Shown here: piece after piece, positions 1 to 6,160 of the stretch
Position numbering within the stretch: the first letter of the stretch is position 1
How the letters are laid out: each line of letters opens with the position of its first letter
DNA from: an uncultured Chlorobiales bacterium
GTDB taxonomy: Bacteria; Bacteroidota; Chlorobiia; Chlorobiales; Thermochlorobacteraceae
NCBI GenBank assembly: GCA_937959145.1
Contig: CALGMC010000100.1
Coordinates: 1-6,327, forward strand
Length of the DNA stretch: 6,327 nt
Direction of reading: 5' to 3'
The notes under the pieces: model-generated
Databases searched by the model: none
Seen by the model: the letters and a program-made list of their open reading frames with translations, nothing else
What the model was told of the DNA's origin: nothing
Position numbers and translations under genes: made by a program

Positions 1-1
1 A

Positions 2-865
2 ACCGTCATTGATAAAGTCGACGCCGAAGCCGTTGTCGATTTCACTTGGAGTAGCAATCAATCCTTCGCCGACGTGCTTGAAACGATTGGCAAAATCCCC
101 ATTCCGCCTTATTTGAAGCGCGAAGCCGAACAAGAAGACCGTTTCCGCTATCAAACCGTTTATGCCATGTCGCAAGGCTCGGTTGCCGCACCAACGGCAG
201 GACTTCACTTCACGGAACGCACATTCCAACAATTAACTCACAAGCAAATTGAAATTGCCGACCTCACGCTCCATGTCGGACTTGGCACCTTCAAACCGAT
301 TGAAAGCCCCAGCGTTGCCGAGCACCAGATGCACACCGAACGAATCGCTGTTTCGCTTTCTACGCTTGAACGCTTGATAGAGCAAGCCACATCGCCGAAA
401 CCATGTGTCGTTGCCGTTGGCACAACTTCCATGCGCACGCTCGAATCGCTCTACTGGTTCGGCGCGAAACTTTGTGCAAATGAACAAGACGCTCTCTCCC
501 GAAACGATATATGGGTTTCGCAATGGGAAGCCTATCGACTATCCGCCGAAATAAAGTTACCTTCGCGTCAAGAAGCCTTCGGCAAGTTGCTCAAATGGGC
601 AAACGAAAAAGGCTTAGAGCAACTGCAAGGCGAAACCGAATTGATGATTGTACCAAGTTATATGTTCAAAGTCGTCGACGCCTTGATTACAAATTTTCAT
701 CAACCCAAAAGCACGCTGATTTTGCTTGTGGCGGCATTTTTGGGAAACGATTTTTGGCGCAAGGTCTATCAAAGCGCGCTCGATAACGGCTATCGATTTT
801 TGAGTTACGGCGATTCGTCGCTTCTTTGGCGCAACAAAACCAATCAAACCGATAATCTCAAATGA
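2..865 (+). CDS. queA: S-adenosylmethionine:tRNA ribosyltransferase-isomerase (QueA), 5'-truncated
   Basis: QueA transfers and isomerises the ribose part of S-adenosylmethionine onto 7-aminomethyl-7-deazaguanine in tRNA, giving epoxyqueuosine in the cytoplasm. The frame is open from base 2, so the gene starts outside the window; 287 C-terminal residues are visible. The GTG at 74 is an internal valine, because family-like sequence precedes it. Recognisable blocks are RYQTVYA, GSVAAPTAGLHFTE (from about base 176), VGTTSMRTLES, GETELMIVPSYMFKVVD, ITNFHQPKSTLILLVAAF and YRFLSYGDSSLL. The ending SYGDSSLL and the segment TLESLYWFGAKL differ from textbook QueA (SYGDAMLI) and, from memory, match a longer variant common in Bacteroidota; that variant's exact role is less well established. 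The stop codon overlaps the start of the TerC-family gene in ATGA, so the two are probably translationally coupled. Family assignment is firm; the queuosine role is by homology. Confidence 0.93.
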   Translation, partial: TVIDKVDAEAVVDFTWSSNQSFADVLETIGKIPIPPYLKREAEQEDRFRYQTVYAMSQGSVAAPTAGLHFTERTFQQLTHKQIEIADLTLHVGLGTFKPIESPSVAEHQMHTERIAVSLSTLERLIEQATSPKPCVVAVGTTSMRTLESLYWFGAKLCANEQDALSRNDIWVSQWEAYRLSAEIKLPSRQEAFGKLLKWANEKGLEQLQGETELMIVPSYMFKVVDALITNFHQPKSTLILLVAAFLGNDFWRKVYQSALDNGYRFLSYGDSSLLWRNKTNQTDNLK

Positions 866-1620
866 TAGAAACGCTACTGCAACCCGATAATCTTGCAAGT
901 TTGCTCAGCCTGACGGTGCTTGAAATCGTGTTAGGAATTGACAACATTATTTTCATCTCGATTCTCGTCTCCAAACTTCCATCGGAAGCACAGCCAAAGG
1001 CGCGCGTGATGAGTTTAACTGCCGCGCTAATTTTGCGCTTGGGATTTTTAGCCGCCATCAATTGGATTCTCACATTGGAAGCACCGCTCTTTAGCGTGTT
1101 TGCACAAGGCATTAGCGGCAAGGATTTAATTATGCTCGGTGGCGGACTCTTCTTGATGTATAAAGCCGTTACGGAAATTCACTCGAAAATTGAAGGCGAC
1201 GCCGAAGAAGGAGGTGCGAAGGTCGCATCAAGTTTTGCAATGGTCATTTTGCAATCTATCGCGCTCAGTTTCATCTTCTCGATTGACTCGATTATTACGG
1301 CGATTGGCTTATCGAAAGAAATTTTGGTAATGGCAATCGCGATTATCGTCTCGACGGGCGTGATGCTTGTGTTCGCAAAGCCTGTCGGCGATTTCATTCA
1401 CGAGCACCCAACCACGAAAATGCTCGGGCTTGCGCTCTTGCTCCTCATTGGCGTGTTGCTCGTTGCCGAAGCCTTCGATGTGCATGTGCCGAAGGGCTAC
1501 ATGTATTTTGCGATTGCTTTTTCGCTTCTCGTCGAAGTGCTCAATATCAAGATGAAAAAAAAGGCGACTTTGCGCGAGCGCACAATTCGCCATGCTTCCG
1601 ATGTAACGAAAACGATGTAA
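862..1620 (+). CDS. TerC-family integral membrane protein, probable metal ion exporter
   Basis: This 252-residue protein is almost entirely membrane segments, about seven, near residues 12-36, 50-72, 88-104, 124-150, 153-172, 185-204 and 211-227. A basic tail rich in Lys and Arg follows (231-245). The TerC-family signatures are EIVLGIDN (21-28) and FSIDSI (139-144), whose acidic residues in the membrane (E21, D27, D142) are the expected metal-binding positions. The segment KMLGLALLLLIGVLLVAEAF (186-205) is also typical. Characterised relatives such as Alx and the Bacillus MeeF/MeeY proteins export manganese, while TerC itself is linked to tellurite resistance; the substrate here is inferred. 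The ATG lies inside the queA stop (ATGA), leaving no room for a promoter or manganese riboswitch directly upstream, and no Shine-Dalgarno is visible. Regulation therefore probably comes from the queA promoter outside the window. Confidence 0.9.
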   Translation: MIETLLQPDNLASLLSLTVLEIVLGIDNIIFISILVSKLPSEAQPKARVMSLTAALILRLGFLAAINWILTLEAPLFSVFAQGISGKDLIMLGGGLFLMYKAVTEIHSKIEGDAEEGGAKVASSFAMVILQSIALSFIFSIDSIITAIGLSKEILVMAIAIIVSTGVMLVFAKPVGDFIHEHPTTKMLGLALLLLIGVLLVAEAFDVHVPKGYMYFAIAFSLLVEVLNIKMKKKATLRERTIRHASDVTKTM

Positions 1621-1626
1621 CAGGAT

Positions 1627-3405
1627 ATGAAAACCATCACGAAACTACTTCTCTGTGTAGTGCTCTTGCCGCTTAGTGCATTGGCACAAGAGCCTGACAC
1701 GACCGAACTGCCTCACTTCATGACGCCCGCAGAGCGCGAGATGATGCGCTTCTACAAGCCGCCCGTTTCGGCAGACGCCATCGCAAGCGTGCCAACTTCG
1801 TCCATGCGCACTGCCGCAGAATGGGAATCGTGCAAAGGCGTGCTCATCACTTGGCGCAGTTTCCCAACGATTCTTGGGCAAATTGTGGTTGCCGCACAAA
1901 AAGAAGGCAAGGTTTATATTGTTGCTAATGCAAGCGATACAACCAACATCAAAAACACGATTGTGCAAGGCGGCGGAACGCTTGAAAACTTGGTCTTCAT
2001 CGTTGCGCCGTCAAACTCAATCTGGTGCAGAGATTATGGACCATGGTCGGTTTATTCCAACGGCGTCGATACGCTTCACTTCATTGATTGGATTTACAAC
2101 CGACCACGCCCCAACGACGACCTCATTCCCGTTGCTATGGCAACAGCACTGCAAGTGCCGCTCTTTCAAATGACCACACCACCAAACAACTTGGTGCATA
2201 CTGGCGGAAACTTCATGACCGACGGATTCGGAACAGGCTTTTCGTCGCGCCTTGTGCTCGATGAAAATCCAACGAAAACTGAAGCGCAAATTGATTCGCT
2301 CATGCGCCGCTTCATGGGCATTGCGCGATATATCAAAATGCAAAACCTGCCTTATGATGGCATTCACCACATCGATATGCACATGAAGTTGCTCGATGAA
2401 GAAACATTGTTGGTTGGCGAATATCCGCAAGGCGTCTCTGATGGTCCGCAAATTGAAGCCAACTTGCAATATGTGTTGAGCAATTTTCAAACGTGTTACA
2501 ACCGTCCGTATCGCGTGGTGCGTATCCCGATGCCGCCCGACCAATTCGGACGCTATCCAAGTCAAGGCGGATACTATCGCACCTACACCAATTCGCTCAT
2601 CATCAACAAAACCGTGATTGTGCCGACCTACGAAGAACGCTTCGACACAACCGCACTGCGCATTTATCGCAACGCGATGCCCGGCTACACGATTGTGGGA
2701 ATTAACTGCAATCAAATTATTCCGCAGTCAGGTGCGATTCACTGCATCACGAAAGAAATTGCGGACGATGAGCCAATCGTCATTGCGCATAAACGCTTGC
2801 TCGATTCGCCCGACACCGCCTCGCGCCAAGTGGTTGCAAAAATCACATCGCGAAGTGGCATTGCCCGTGCAGAACTCTTTTGGACAACCGATACCGCACA
2901 AGGCTTTCAAATGGTGCCAATGCAAGCCATCGGTGCAGATTCGTTCCGAGCCGAAATTGCATCGCCAACCGCGCGCAATACATCGCAAACGATTTTTTAT
3001 TACATCGTCGCAACGTCAAACAGCAACAAACGCCTCACGAAACCGCTTACGGCTGAACAAGGCGGTGCATGGAAATTCACCATTCAACCATCGCTCACAG
3101 CATCGCAACAAACGGCGAAGCCTATCGACTTTTCCCTTGCGCAGAATTATCCGAATCCCTTCAATCCAACAACTGTTATCACTTACACGCTTCCAAGTGC
3201 AAGCCAAGTGCGGCTCGATCTCTTTGACATTTTAGGCAGAAAAATCGCAACGCTCCTTGATGAAAAACAGATGTCGGGAACACATGCTTATTCGTTCAAT
3301 GCGGCTCAACACGCCCTTTCATCAGGCGTGTATTTTTATCGGTTGGAAGCAAGCACAAGCATTGAGCGATTTGTGCAAACGAAGAAGATGATGTTGCTCA
3401 AATAA
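1627..3405 (+). CDS. Secreted agmatine/peptidyl-arginine deiminase family protein with T9SS sorting domain
   Basis: This 592-residue enzyme should hydrolyse a guanidino group (agmatine, or arginine in peptides) to the ureido product plus ammonia, outside the cell or on its surface. Residues 1-20 form a signal peptide (MKTITK, a hydrophobic core, then cleavage after ALA). The deiminase domain spans about 55-380: WCRDYGPW holds D136, HHIDMHMK holds H248 and D250, and SGAIHCIT holds the probable catalytic nucleophile C373. About 395-485 looks like a beta-sandwich linker. Residues 501-592 are a type A T9SS sorting domain, with NYPNPFNPTT, LFDILGRKI, SSGVYFYRL and a basic C-terminus. The architecture recalls Porphyromonas PPAD, but the sequence alone does not separate peptide from agmatine specificity. 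The ATG is six bases after the TerC stop, with a weak AGGA too close to act well, so it is probably the third gene of the operon. Confidence 0.92.
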   Translation: MKTITKLLLCVVLLPLSALAQEPDTTELPHFMTPAEREMMRFYKPPVSADAIASVPTSSMRTAAEWESCKGVLITWRSFPTILGQIVVAAQKEGKVYIVANASDTTNIKNTIVQGGGTLENLVFIVAPSNSIWCRDYGPWSVYSNGVDTLHFIDWIYNRPRPNDDLIPVAMATALQVPLFQMTTPPNNLVHTGGNFMTDGFGTGFSSRLVLDENPTKTEAQIDSLMRRFMGIARYIKMQNLPYDGIHHIDMHMKLLDEETLLVGEYPQGVSDGPQIEANLQYVLSNFQTCYNRPYRVVRIPMPPDQFGRYPSQGGYYRTYTNSLIINKTVIVPTYEERFDTTALRIYRNAMPGYTIVGINCNQIIPQSGAIHCITKEIADDEPIVIAHKRLLDSPDTASRQVVAKITSRSGIARAELFWTTDTAQGFQMVPMQAIGADSFRAEIASPTARNTSQTIFYYIVATSNSNKRLTKPLTAEQGGAWKFTIQPSLTASQQTAKPIDFSLAQNYPNPFNPTTVITYTLPSASQVRLDLFDILGRKIATLLDEKQMSGTHAYSFNAAQHALSSGVYFYRLEASTSIERFVQTKKMMLLK

Positions 3406-3443
3406 ACGTTTGCCTGTTGCGTTTCGTTGATAGAGATTAGAAG

Positions 3444-3451
3444 TAACTTTG
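3444..3451 (+). promoter_or_regulatory. Possible Bacteroidota-type -7 promoter element
   Basis: TAACTTTG matches the TAnnTTTG -7 consensus described for Bacteroidota sigma factors. It lies 43 bases before the start codon of the small repeat protein, in the only sizeable gap on the plus strand. The upstream partner is poor: TTG triplets at 3417-3419 and 3427-3429 sit 24 and 14 bases away, outside the usual spacing. It is not certain that this lineage uses the Bacteroidota consensus. Confidence 0.35.
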
Positions 3452-3483
3452 AAAACCGACTGAAGTATGTGGTCAAAACTTTG

Positions 3484-3491
3484 AAAGGAAG
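3484..3491 (+). promoter_or_regulatory. Ribosome binding site of the small repeat protein
   Basis: AAAGGAAG lies three bases before the ATG at 3495, with its AGGA core five bases from the start. It is the clearest Shine-Dalgarno in the window and supports this ATG as the start. The coupled genes on both strands have none. Confidence 0.65.
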
Positions 3492-3494
3492 AAA

Positions 3495-3704
3495 ATGGCA
3501 AACGAACAAAATCGAACTGAAGTGCGCAAAATGCCTGATACGGTGCGCACTGCTGGGAGCGACAATGTGCGCGATACCGATATGGGAACGGTGTTAGAAA
3601 AGCCGAAAACGACGGTCAAAAAGACGACCGTAACAGGCGGCAAGCGCGTTCCCGATACAGTCCGAACCGCAGGTCAAGACGACGTGATGGCAACAGATAA
3701 CTAA
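3495..3704 (+). CDS. Small hydrophilic protein of unknown function with a duplicated PDTVRTAG motif
   Basis: I do not recognise this 69-residue protein. It contains two copies of one motif, residues 14-29 and 53-68, both fitting PDTVRTAGxDxVxxTD with 12 of 16 residues identical. Between them is a Lys/Thr-rich stretch (36-50, including KTTVKKTTVTGGK). It has no Cys, His, Ile, Phe, Trp or Tyr and only one Leu, so it is probably disordered, soluble and cytoplasmic; no signal peptide or membrane segment is present. Of the 12 shared residues, eight use different codons in the two copies, all changed only at the third base, which argues that the peptide is translated and selected. It has its own Shine-Dalgarno, a possible promoter 43 bases upstream and a hairpin terminator just after, so it looks like an independent transcript. 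Binding to a protein or nucleic acid is possible but is a guess. Confidence 0.8.
   Translation: MANEQNRTEVRKMPDTVRTAGSDNVRDTDMGTVLEKPKTTVKKTTVTGGKRVPDTVRTAGQDDVMATDN
3534..3698 (+). repeat. Two diverged copies of a 48-base coding repeat (3534-3581 and 3651-3698)
   Basis: Both copies encode PDTVRTAGxDxVxxTD and start 117 bases (39 codons) apart. The proteins agree at 12 of 16 positions, while the codons for P, T, V, R, T, A, G and the last T differ at the third base. This is an old internal duplication held at the protein level, not a recent DNA repeat. Confidence 0.8.
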
Positions 3705-3709
3705 CAACG

Positions 3710-3739
3710 GGGCGGGTTCTAAATCCGCCCTCTCTATTT
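3710..3739 (+). terminator. Rho-independent terminator after the small repeat protein
   Basis: GGGCGG (3710-3715) pairs with CCGCCC (3725-3730). The stem can extend inward with G-T, T-A and T-A pairs, leaving a three-base loop at 3719-3721. The T-rich TCTCTATTT follows. It starts six bases after the stop codon. The stem is symmetrical and lies between converging genes, so it may also stop transcripts of the minus-strand glycosyltransferase operon, although the T-tract on that side is weak. Confidence 0.75.
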
Positions 3740-3780
3740 AAGCATGTTCCCTTCATCTAAATCTGTGCTTGATGGTTTAT

Positions 3781-4539
3781 TCACTTTGCGAGAGGCTTCT
3801 TGCGAAAAATCTTGAACTTCCCCAGCCCCAATTTCTGCAAGGCGTATTGAATTGAGACGCGCAAGACGCCAAGCCCATAAATTGAACTTCGCGTGAAATT
3901 GATAGAAGAGGCTTCCTCAAAATACTTGGTCGGACAAGTGATTTCGGCAATTTCAAATCCTGCATAAAAAATCTGTGCGAGCATTTCGTTGTCGAAAATA
4001 AAATCGTCGGAGTTGGCGTGATAATCAACCGTTTCCAACACTTGGCGGGAAAAAGCGCGATAGCCTGTGTGATATTCGGAGAGTTTTTGTCCCATCAAAA
4101 GATTTTGTGCGAGGGTTAAAAAGCGATTGGCAATGTATTTGTAGAGCGGCATACCGCCTTTGCGTGCGCCGCCGCCCAAAATGCGTGAGCCAAGCACGCA
4201 CGGATAAACGCCGTTGGCGATGATGCTTGCCATTGCGGTCAAAAGTTTCGGCGTGTATTGATAATCGGGGTGAAGCATCACGACGATGTCCGCGCCGAGT
4301 GAGAGCGCGGTATCGTAGCAAGTTTTTTGATTGCCGCCGTAGCCTTTGTTTCTCTCATGCCGAATGACATGGCGAATGCCGAGTTTTTTTGCGAGCAAAA
4401 CGGTTTCATCGCGGCTGGCGTCATCGACGAGCACGACATCGTCGACAATCTCAAACGGAATTTCTGAATAGGTCTGCGCCAATGTTTTTTCGGCGTTGTA
4501 AGCAGGAAGCACGACGACGAGTTTTTTTCCGAGAATCAT
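3781..4539 (-). CDS. Family 2 glycosyltransferase, DPM1-like
   Basis: This 252-residue enzyme should transfer a sugar from a nucleotide-sugar donor to a lipid or other acceptor on the cytoplasmic side of the membrane. GT2 features, in order: VVVLPAYN (8-15), VLVDDASRDET (36-46, with D39 and D40 expected to bind the nucleotide), NKGYGGNQK (64-72), the DxD-like HPDYQY (90-95, D92), LGSRILGGG (116-124) and the acceptor region HTGYRAFSR (157-165). It resembles the dolichol-phosphate mannose/glucose synthase-like subgroup, but has no C-terminal membrane segments, so it is soluble or peripheral. Its ATG overlaps the stop of the upstream hydrolase gene (ATGA), and no Shine-Dalgarno is visible, so translation is probably coupled. 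Donor and acceptor are unknown; polyprenyl phosphate, a glycolipid or a carotenoid are all possible acceptors. Confidence 0.9.
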   Translation of the reverse strand: MILGKKLVVVLPAYNAEKTLAQTYSEIPFEIVDDVVLVDDASRDETVLLAKKLGIRHVIRHERNKGYGGNQKTCYDTALSLGADIVVMLHPDYQYTPKLLTAMASIIANGVYPCVLGSRILGGGARKGGMPLYKYIANRFLTLAQNLLMGQKLSEYHTGYRAFSRQVLETVDYHANSDDFIFDNEMLAQIFYAGFEIAEITCPTKYFEEASSINFTRSSIYGLGVLRVSIQYALQKLGLGKFKIFRKKPLAK

Positions 4540-5390
4540 TTGTGTTGCGCGTTCATGATGCGAGTGAGTTCAGAGGCAAAGAGCCTCAAATCTTCGTCGA
4601 GAAAATGCGACGAGCGCAAGCGTGCGCGTTTGACTTCTTGAAGGTCAATGATGGCGTCAATCGAATCTGGTTCAAATGTTTTTGCTTTGGCTATCAAATG
4701 TCCGCTCGGCGAAATAATTTCCGAGCCGCCCCAATACGAAAGCCCGTCTTCATTTCCAACGCGATTCGCCATCACCACATAAATGCTGAACAGATTGGAG
4801 TATGTTCGAGTCATCATTTCCCACGTCTTCGCGATGCTTAATTCGCCCGTTTCAATATCAATGCGAAGCGGACTTGCAATGAGCGAGAAAAGCACTTTCG
4901 TGCCTTGCATCGCGAGCAGATAGGGAAGCGTGACGTGCCAATTATCTTCGCAAATGGCGACCCCCAGCGTGCCGAGCCGCCGCGAGTGAAACGGCGCAAT
5001 GCGTTGCCCTGCCGAAAAGTAACGCAGTTCCTCGAACATGCCGTAGGTAGGCAGAAAGACTTTGCGATGAACCACTTTCGCCTCTCCATCTTCAAAAAAG
5101 AACGCCGCGTTATAGACGCCGAAGTCGTCAGAAAGTTCAATGCCGCCGCAAAGAATCGAGATGTGCTTGGAAAGCGCGCAAAGTGGCTCAAAGCGTTTAT
5201 CCGTAATCGGCAAGGCAATGTCTTGCGCCGCATCTTGAACATTGTAGCCCGAAAGTGAGAGTTCAGGAAAGACGATGAACTCAATGCCATCGCGAATCGC
5301 CGCTTCAACTTGTGAAAGATGTTGTTGGAGATTTTCGTCAAAGTTGGCGAGAACGCCGCCGATTTGAGCGACGCGAAGTTTGGTTTTCAT
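4536..5390 (-). CDS. Carbon-nitrogen hydrolase (nitrilase superfamily)
   Basis: This 284-residue protein is a single nitrilase-superfamily domain and should hydrolyse, or transfer an acyl group from, an amide or nitrile through a cysteine thioester in the cytoplasm. The Glu-Lys-Cys triad is visible: E43 in FPELSLSGY, K110 in HRKVFLPTYG and C147 in GVAICEDNWH; E120 or E121 (MFEELRYF) fits the fourth conserved Glu. NRVGNEDGLSYWGGS (209-223) and the following ISPSG are also family hallmarks. LPTYGMFEELRYF resembles the glutaminase domain of glutamine-dependent NAD synthetase, but no synthetase domain follows. Length is normal for a stand-alone member. It has no signal peptide and no membrane segments, unlike apolipoprotein N-acyltransferase. 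It overlaps its neighbours by ATGA at both ends, as the middle gene of a coupled trio. The substrate cannot be assigned. Confidence 0.9.
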   Translation of the reverse strand: MKTKLRVAQIGGVLANFDENLQQHLSQVEAAIRDGIEFIVFPELSLSGYNVQDAAQDIALPITDKRFEPLCALSKHISILCGGIELSDDFGVYNAAFFFEDGEAKVVHRKVFLPTYGMFEELRYFSAGQRIAPFHSRRLGTLGVAICEDNWHVTLPYLLAMQGTKVLFSLIASPLRIDIETGELSIAKTWEMMTRTYSNLFSIYVVMANRVGNEDGLSYWGGSEIISPSGHLIAKAKTFEPDSIDAIIDLQEVKRARLRSSHFLDEDLRLFASELTRIMNAQHK

Positions 5391-6160
5391 GAACGCGAGT
5401 CGGTTGAAATTCCAAAAGTAGATTTAAGCGAATCAAACCAGCGATTGACCGACAGGTTTCCTTCAAGAAGGATTTCAAAGTCGTTAAAATCACGATTAAC
5501 AATATGCGATTTCAAAACATCTAAATGAGATTCGGTTTCGGCTTCCATGTCTTTGGTCAGATGTTTCGGATTCGGGAAAGTTTCTTTCGTCAAAATGCGT
5601 GGCGTGTGAAACGAGATGAAAAGTTCAGGCTTTTGCTCTTCAACATAATCAATGCGCGTAACCGCTGAGCAAAGATACACCGACGGGGTGCGTTCTAAAA
5701 CTTGTTCCGCGATTTTCGCCGCTCCTGAAAAAAACTTTATTGGGCGTTTATCGATGTGCTCAATCACACCTTGCGGAAAAATCCAAAGCGCGTTTTGCTT
5801 ATCGGAAAGTTCGGTGAGTTTTTCCGTTGCATACTGAATGGTTTTAATGGCTTCGCGCGGATTTTCACGCACAATCGAGAACGCCCCAAGCCGCGTGAAA
5901 AATTGATAGCGCGCGAGTTGTTTATACTCGATGATGATGTAAAGATTTTGGTTGAAGTAAGTTTCGGTCAAGAGTTGCGACCAGAAGCCGTCCCACCAAT
6001 AGGCGTGGTTGAGATAAAAAATGATGGGTATTTGAAGGTTCATGTTCGAGAGGTTTCGAGCACCTTTGACGCGAACTTTATCAAAATGCTTTTTGAAGGC
6101 GCGCCGTGAATACCAGCGAAACCAAGCCGTGTAGAGCAAACTGCGCCGAACCGTGAGCAT
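5387..6160 (-). CDS. PlsC-like lysophospholipid acyltransferase family protein
   Basis: This protein should transfer an acyl group from acyl-ACP or acyl-CoA to a hydroxyl acceptor at the inner membrane. From the ATG at 6160 it is 257 residues. Acyltransferase motifs: I, HAYWWD (H52, D57); II, GAFSIVRE (R98); III, IFPQG (127-131), with Gln where glycerolphosphate enzymes usually have Glu. Motif I with WWDG plus FPQG resembles a subgroup found in several phyla, some members next to carotenoid genes; this is from memory. A TTG at 6223 would add 21 residues. I prefer the ATG because the segment before HFDKVRVKG then has the length I expect; neither start has a Shine-Dalgarno. The stop overlaps the hydrolase start in ATGA, so this is the first visible gene of the trio. 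The acceptor is unknown; a glycolipid or glycosylated carotenoid is a reasonable guess. Confidence 0.85.
   Translation of the reverse strand: MLTVRRSLLYTAWFRWYSRRAFKKHFDKVRVKGARNLSNMNLQIPIIFYLNHAYWWDGFWSQLLTETYFNQNLYIIIEYKQLARYQFFTRLGAFSIVRENPREAIKTIQYATEKLTELSDKQNALWIFPQGVIEHIDKRPIKFFSGAAKIAEQVLERTPSVYLCSAVTRIDYVEEQKPELFISFHTPRILTKETFPNPKHLTKDMEAETESHLDVLKSHIVNRDFNDFEILLEGNLSVNRWFDSLKSTFGISTDSRS

Noticed and set aside
74..76. GTG as the start codon of queA
   Set aside because: The frame remains open to the window's left edge with plausible coding sequence, and a start here would remove about a fifth or more of a normal QueA.
1555..1562. Run of eight A before GG in the TerC gene, a possible slippery site
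   Set aside because: It simply encodes consecutive lysines in the basic tail. No stem-loop or conserved alternative-frame product follows, and the zero frame ends normally.
2017..2715. Long minus-strand open frame (232 codons) opposite the deiminase gene
   Set aside because: It lies wholly antisense to the conserved catalytic region of the deiminase, has no recognisable domain and is rich in His, Arg and Val as expected for a shadow frame.
2618..3235. 205-codon plus-strand frame overlapping the deiminase gene
   Set aside because: It is out of frame within a gene with clear deiminase and T9SS signatures; its Arg/Ser/Gln-rich composition has no family resemblance.
3404..3424. AAACG/CGTTT inverted repeat just after the deiminase stop, as a terminator
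   Set aside because: Five A/T-rich pairs, a large loop and no T-tract after it; too weak to support.
4389..4841. 150-codon plus-strand frame opposite the glycosyltransferase and hydrolase genes
   Set aside because: It is antisense to conserved regions of both (the GT2 N-terminus and the hydrolase C-terminus) and Arg/Phe-rich with no motif.
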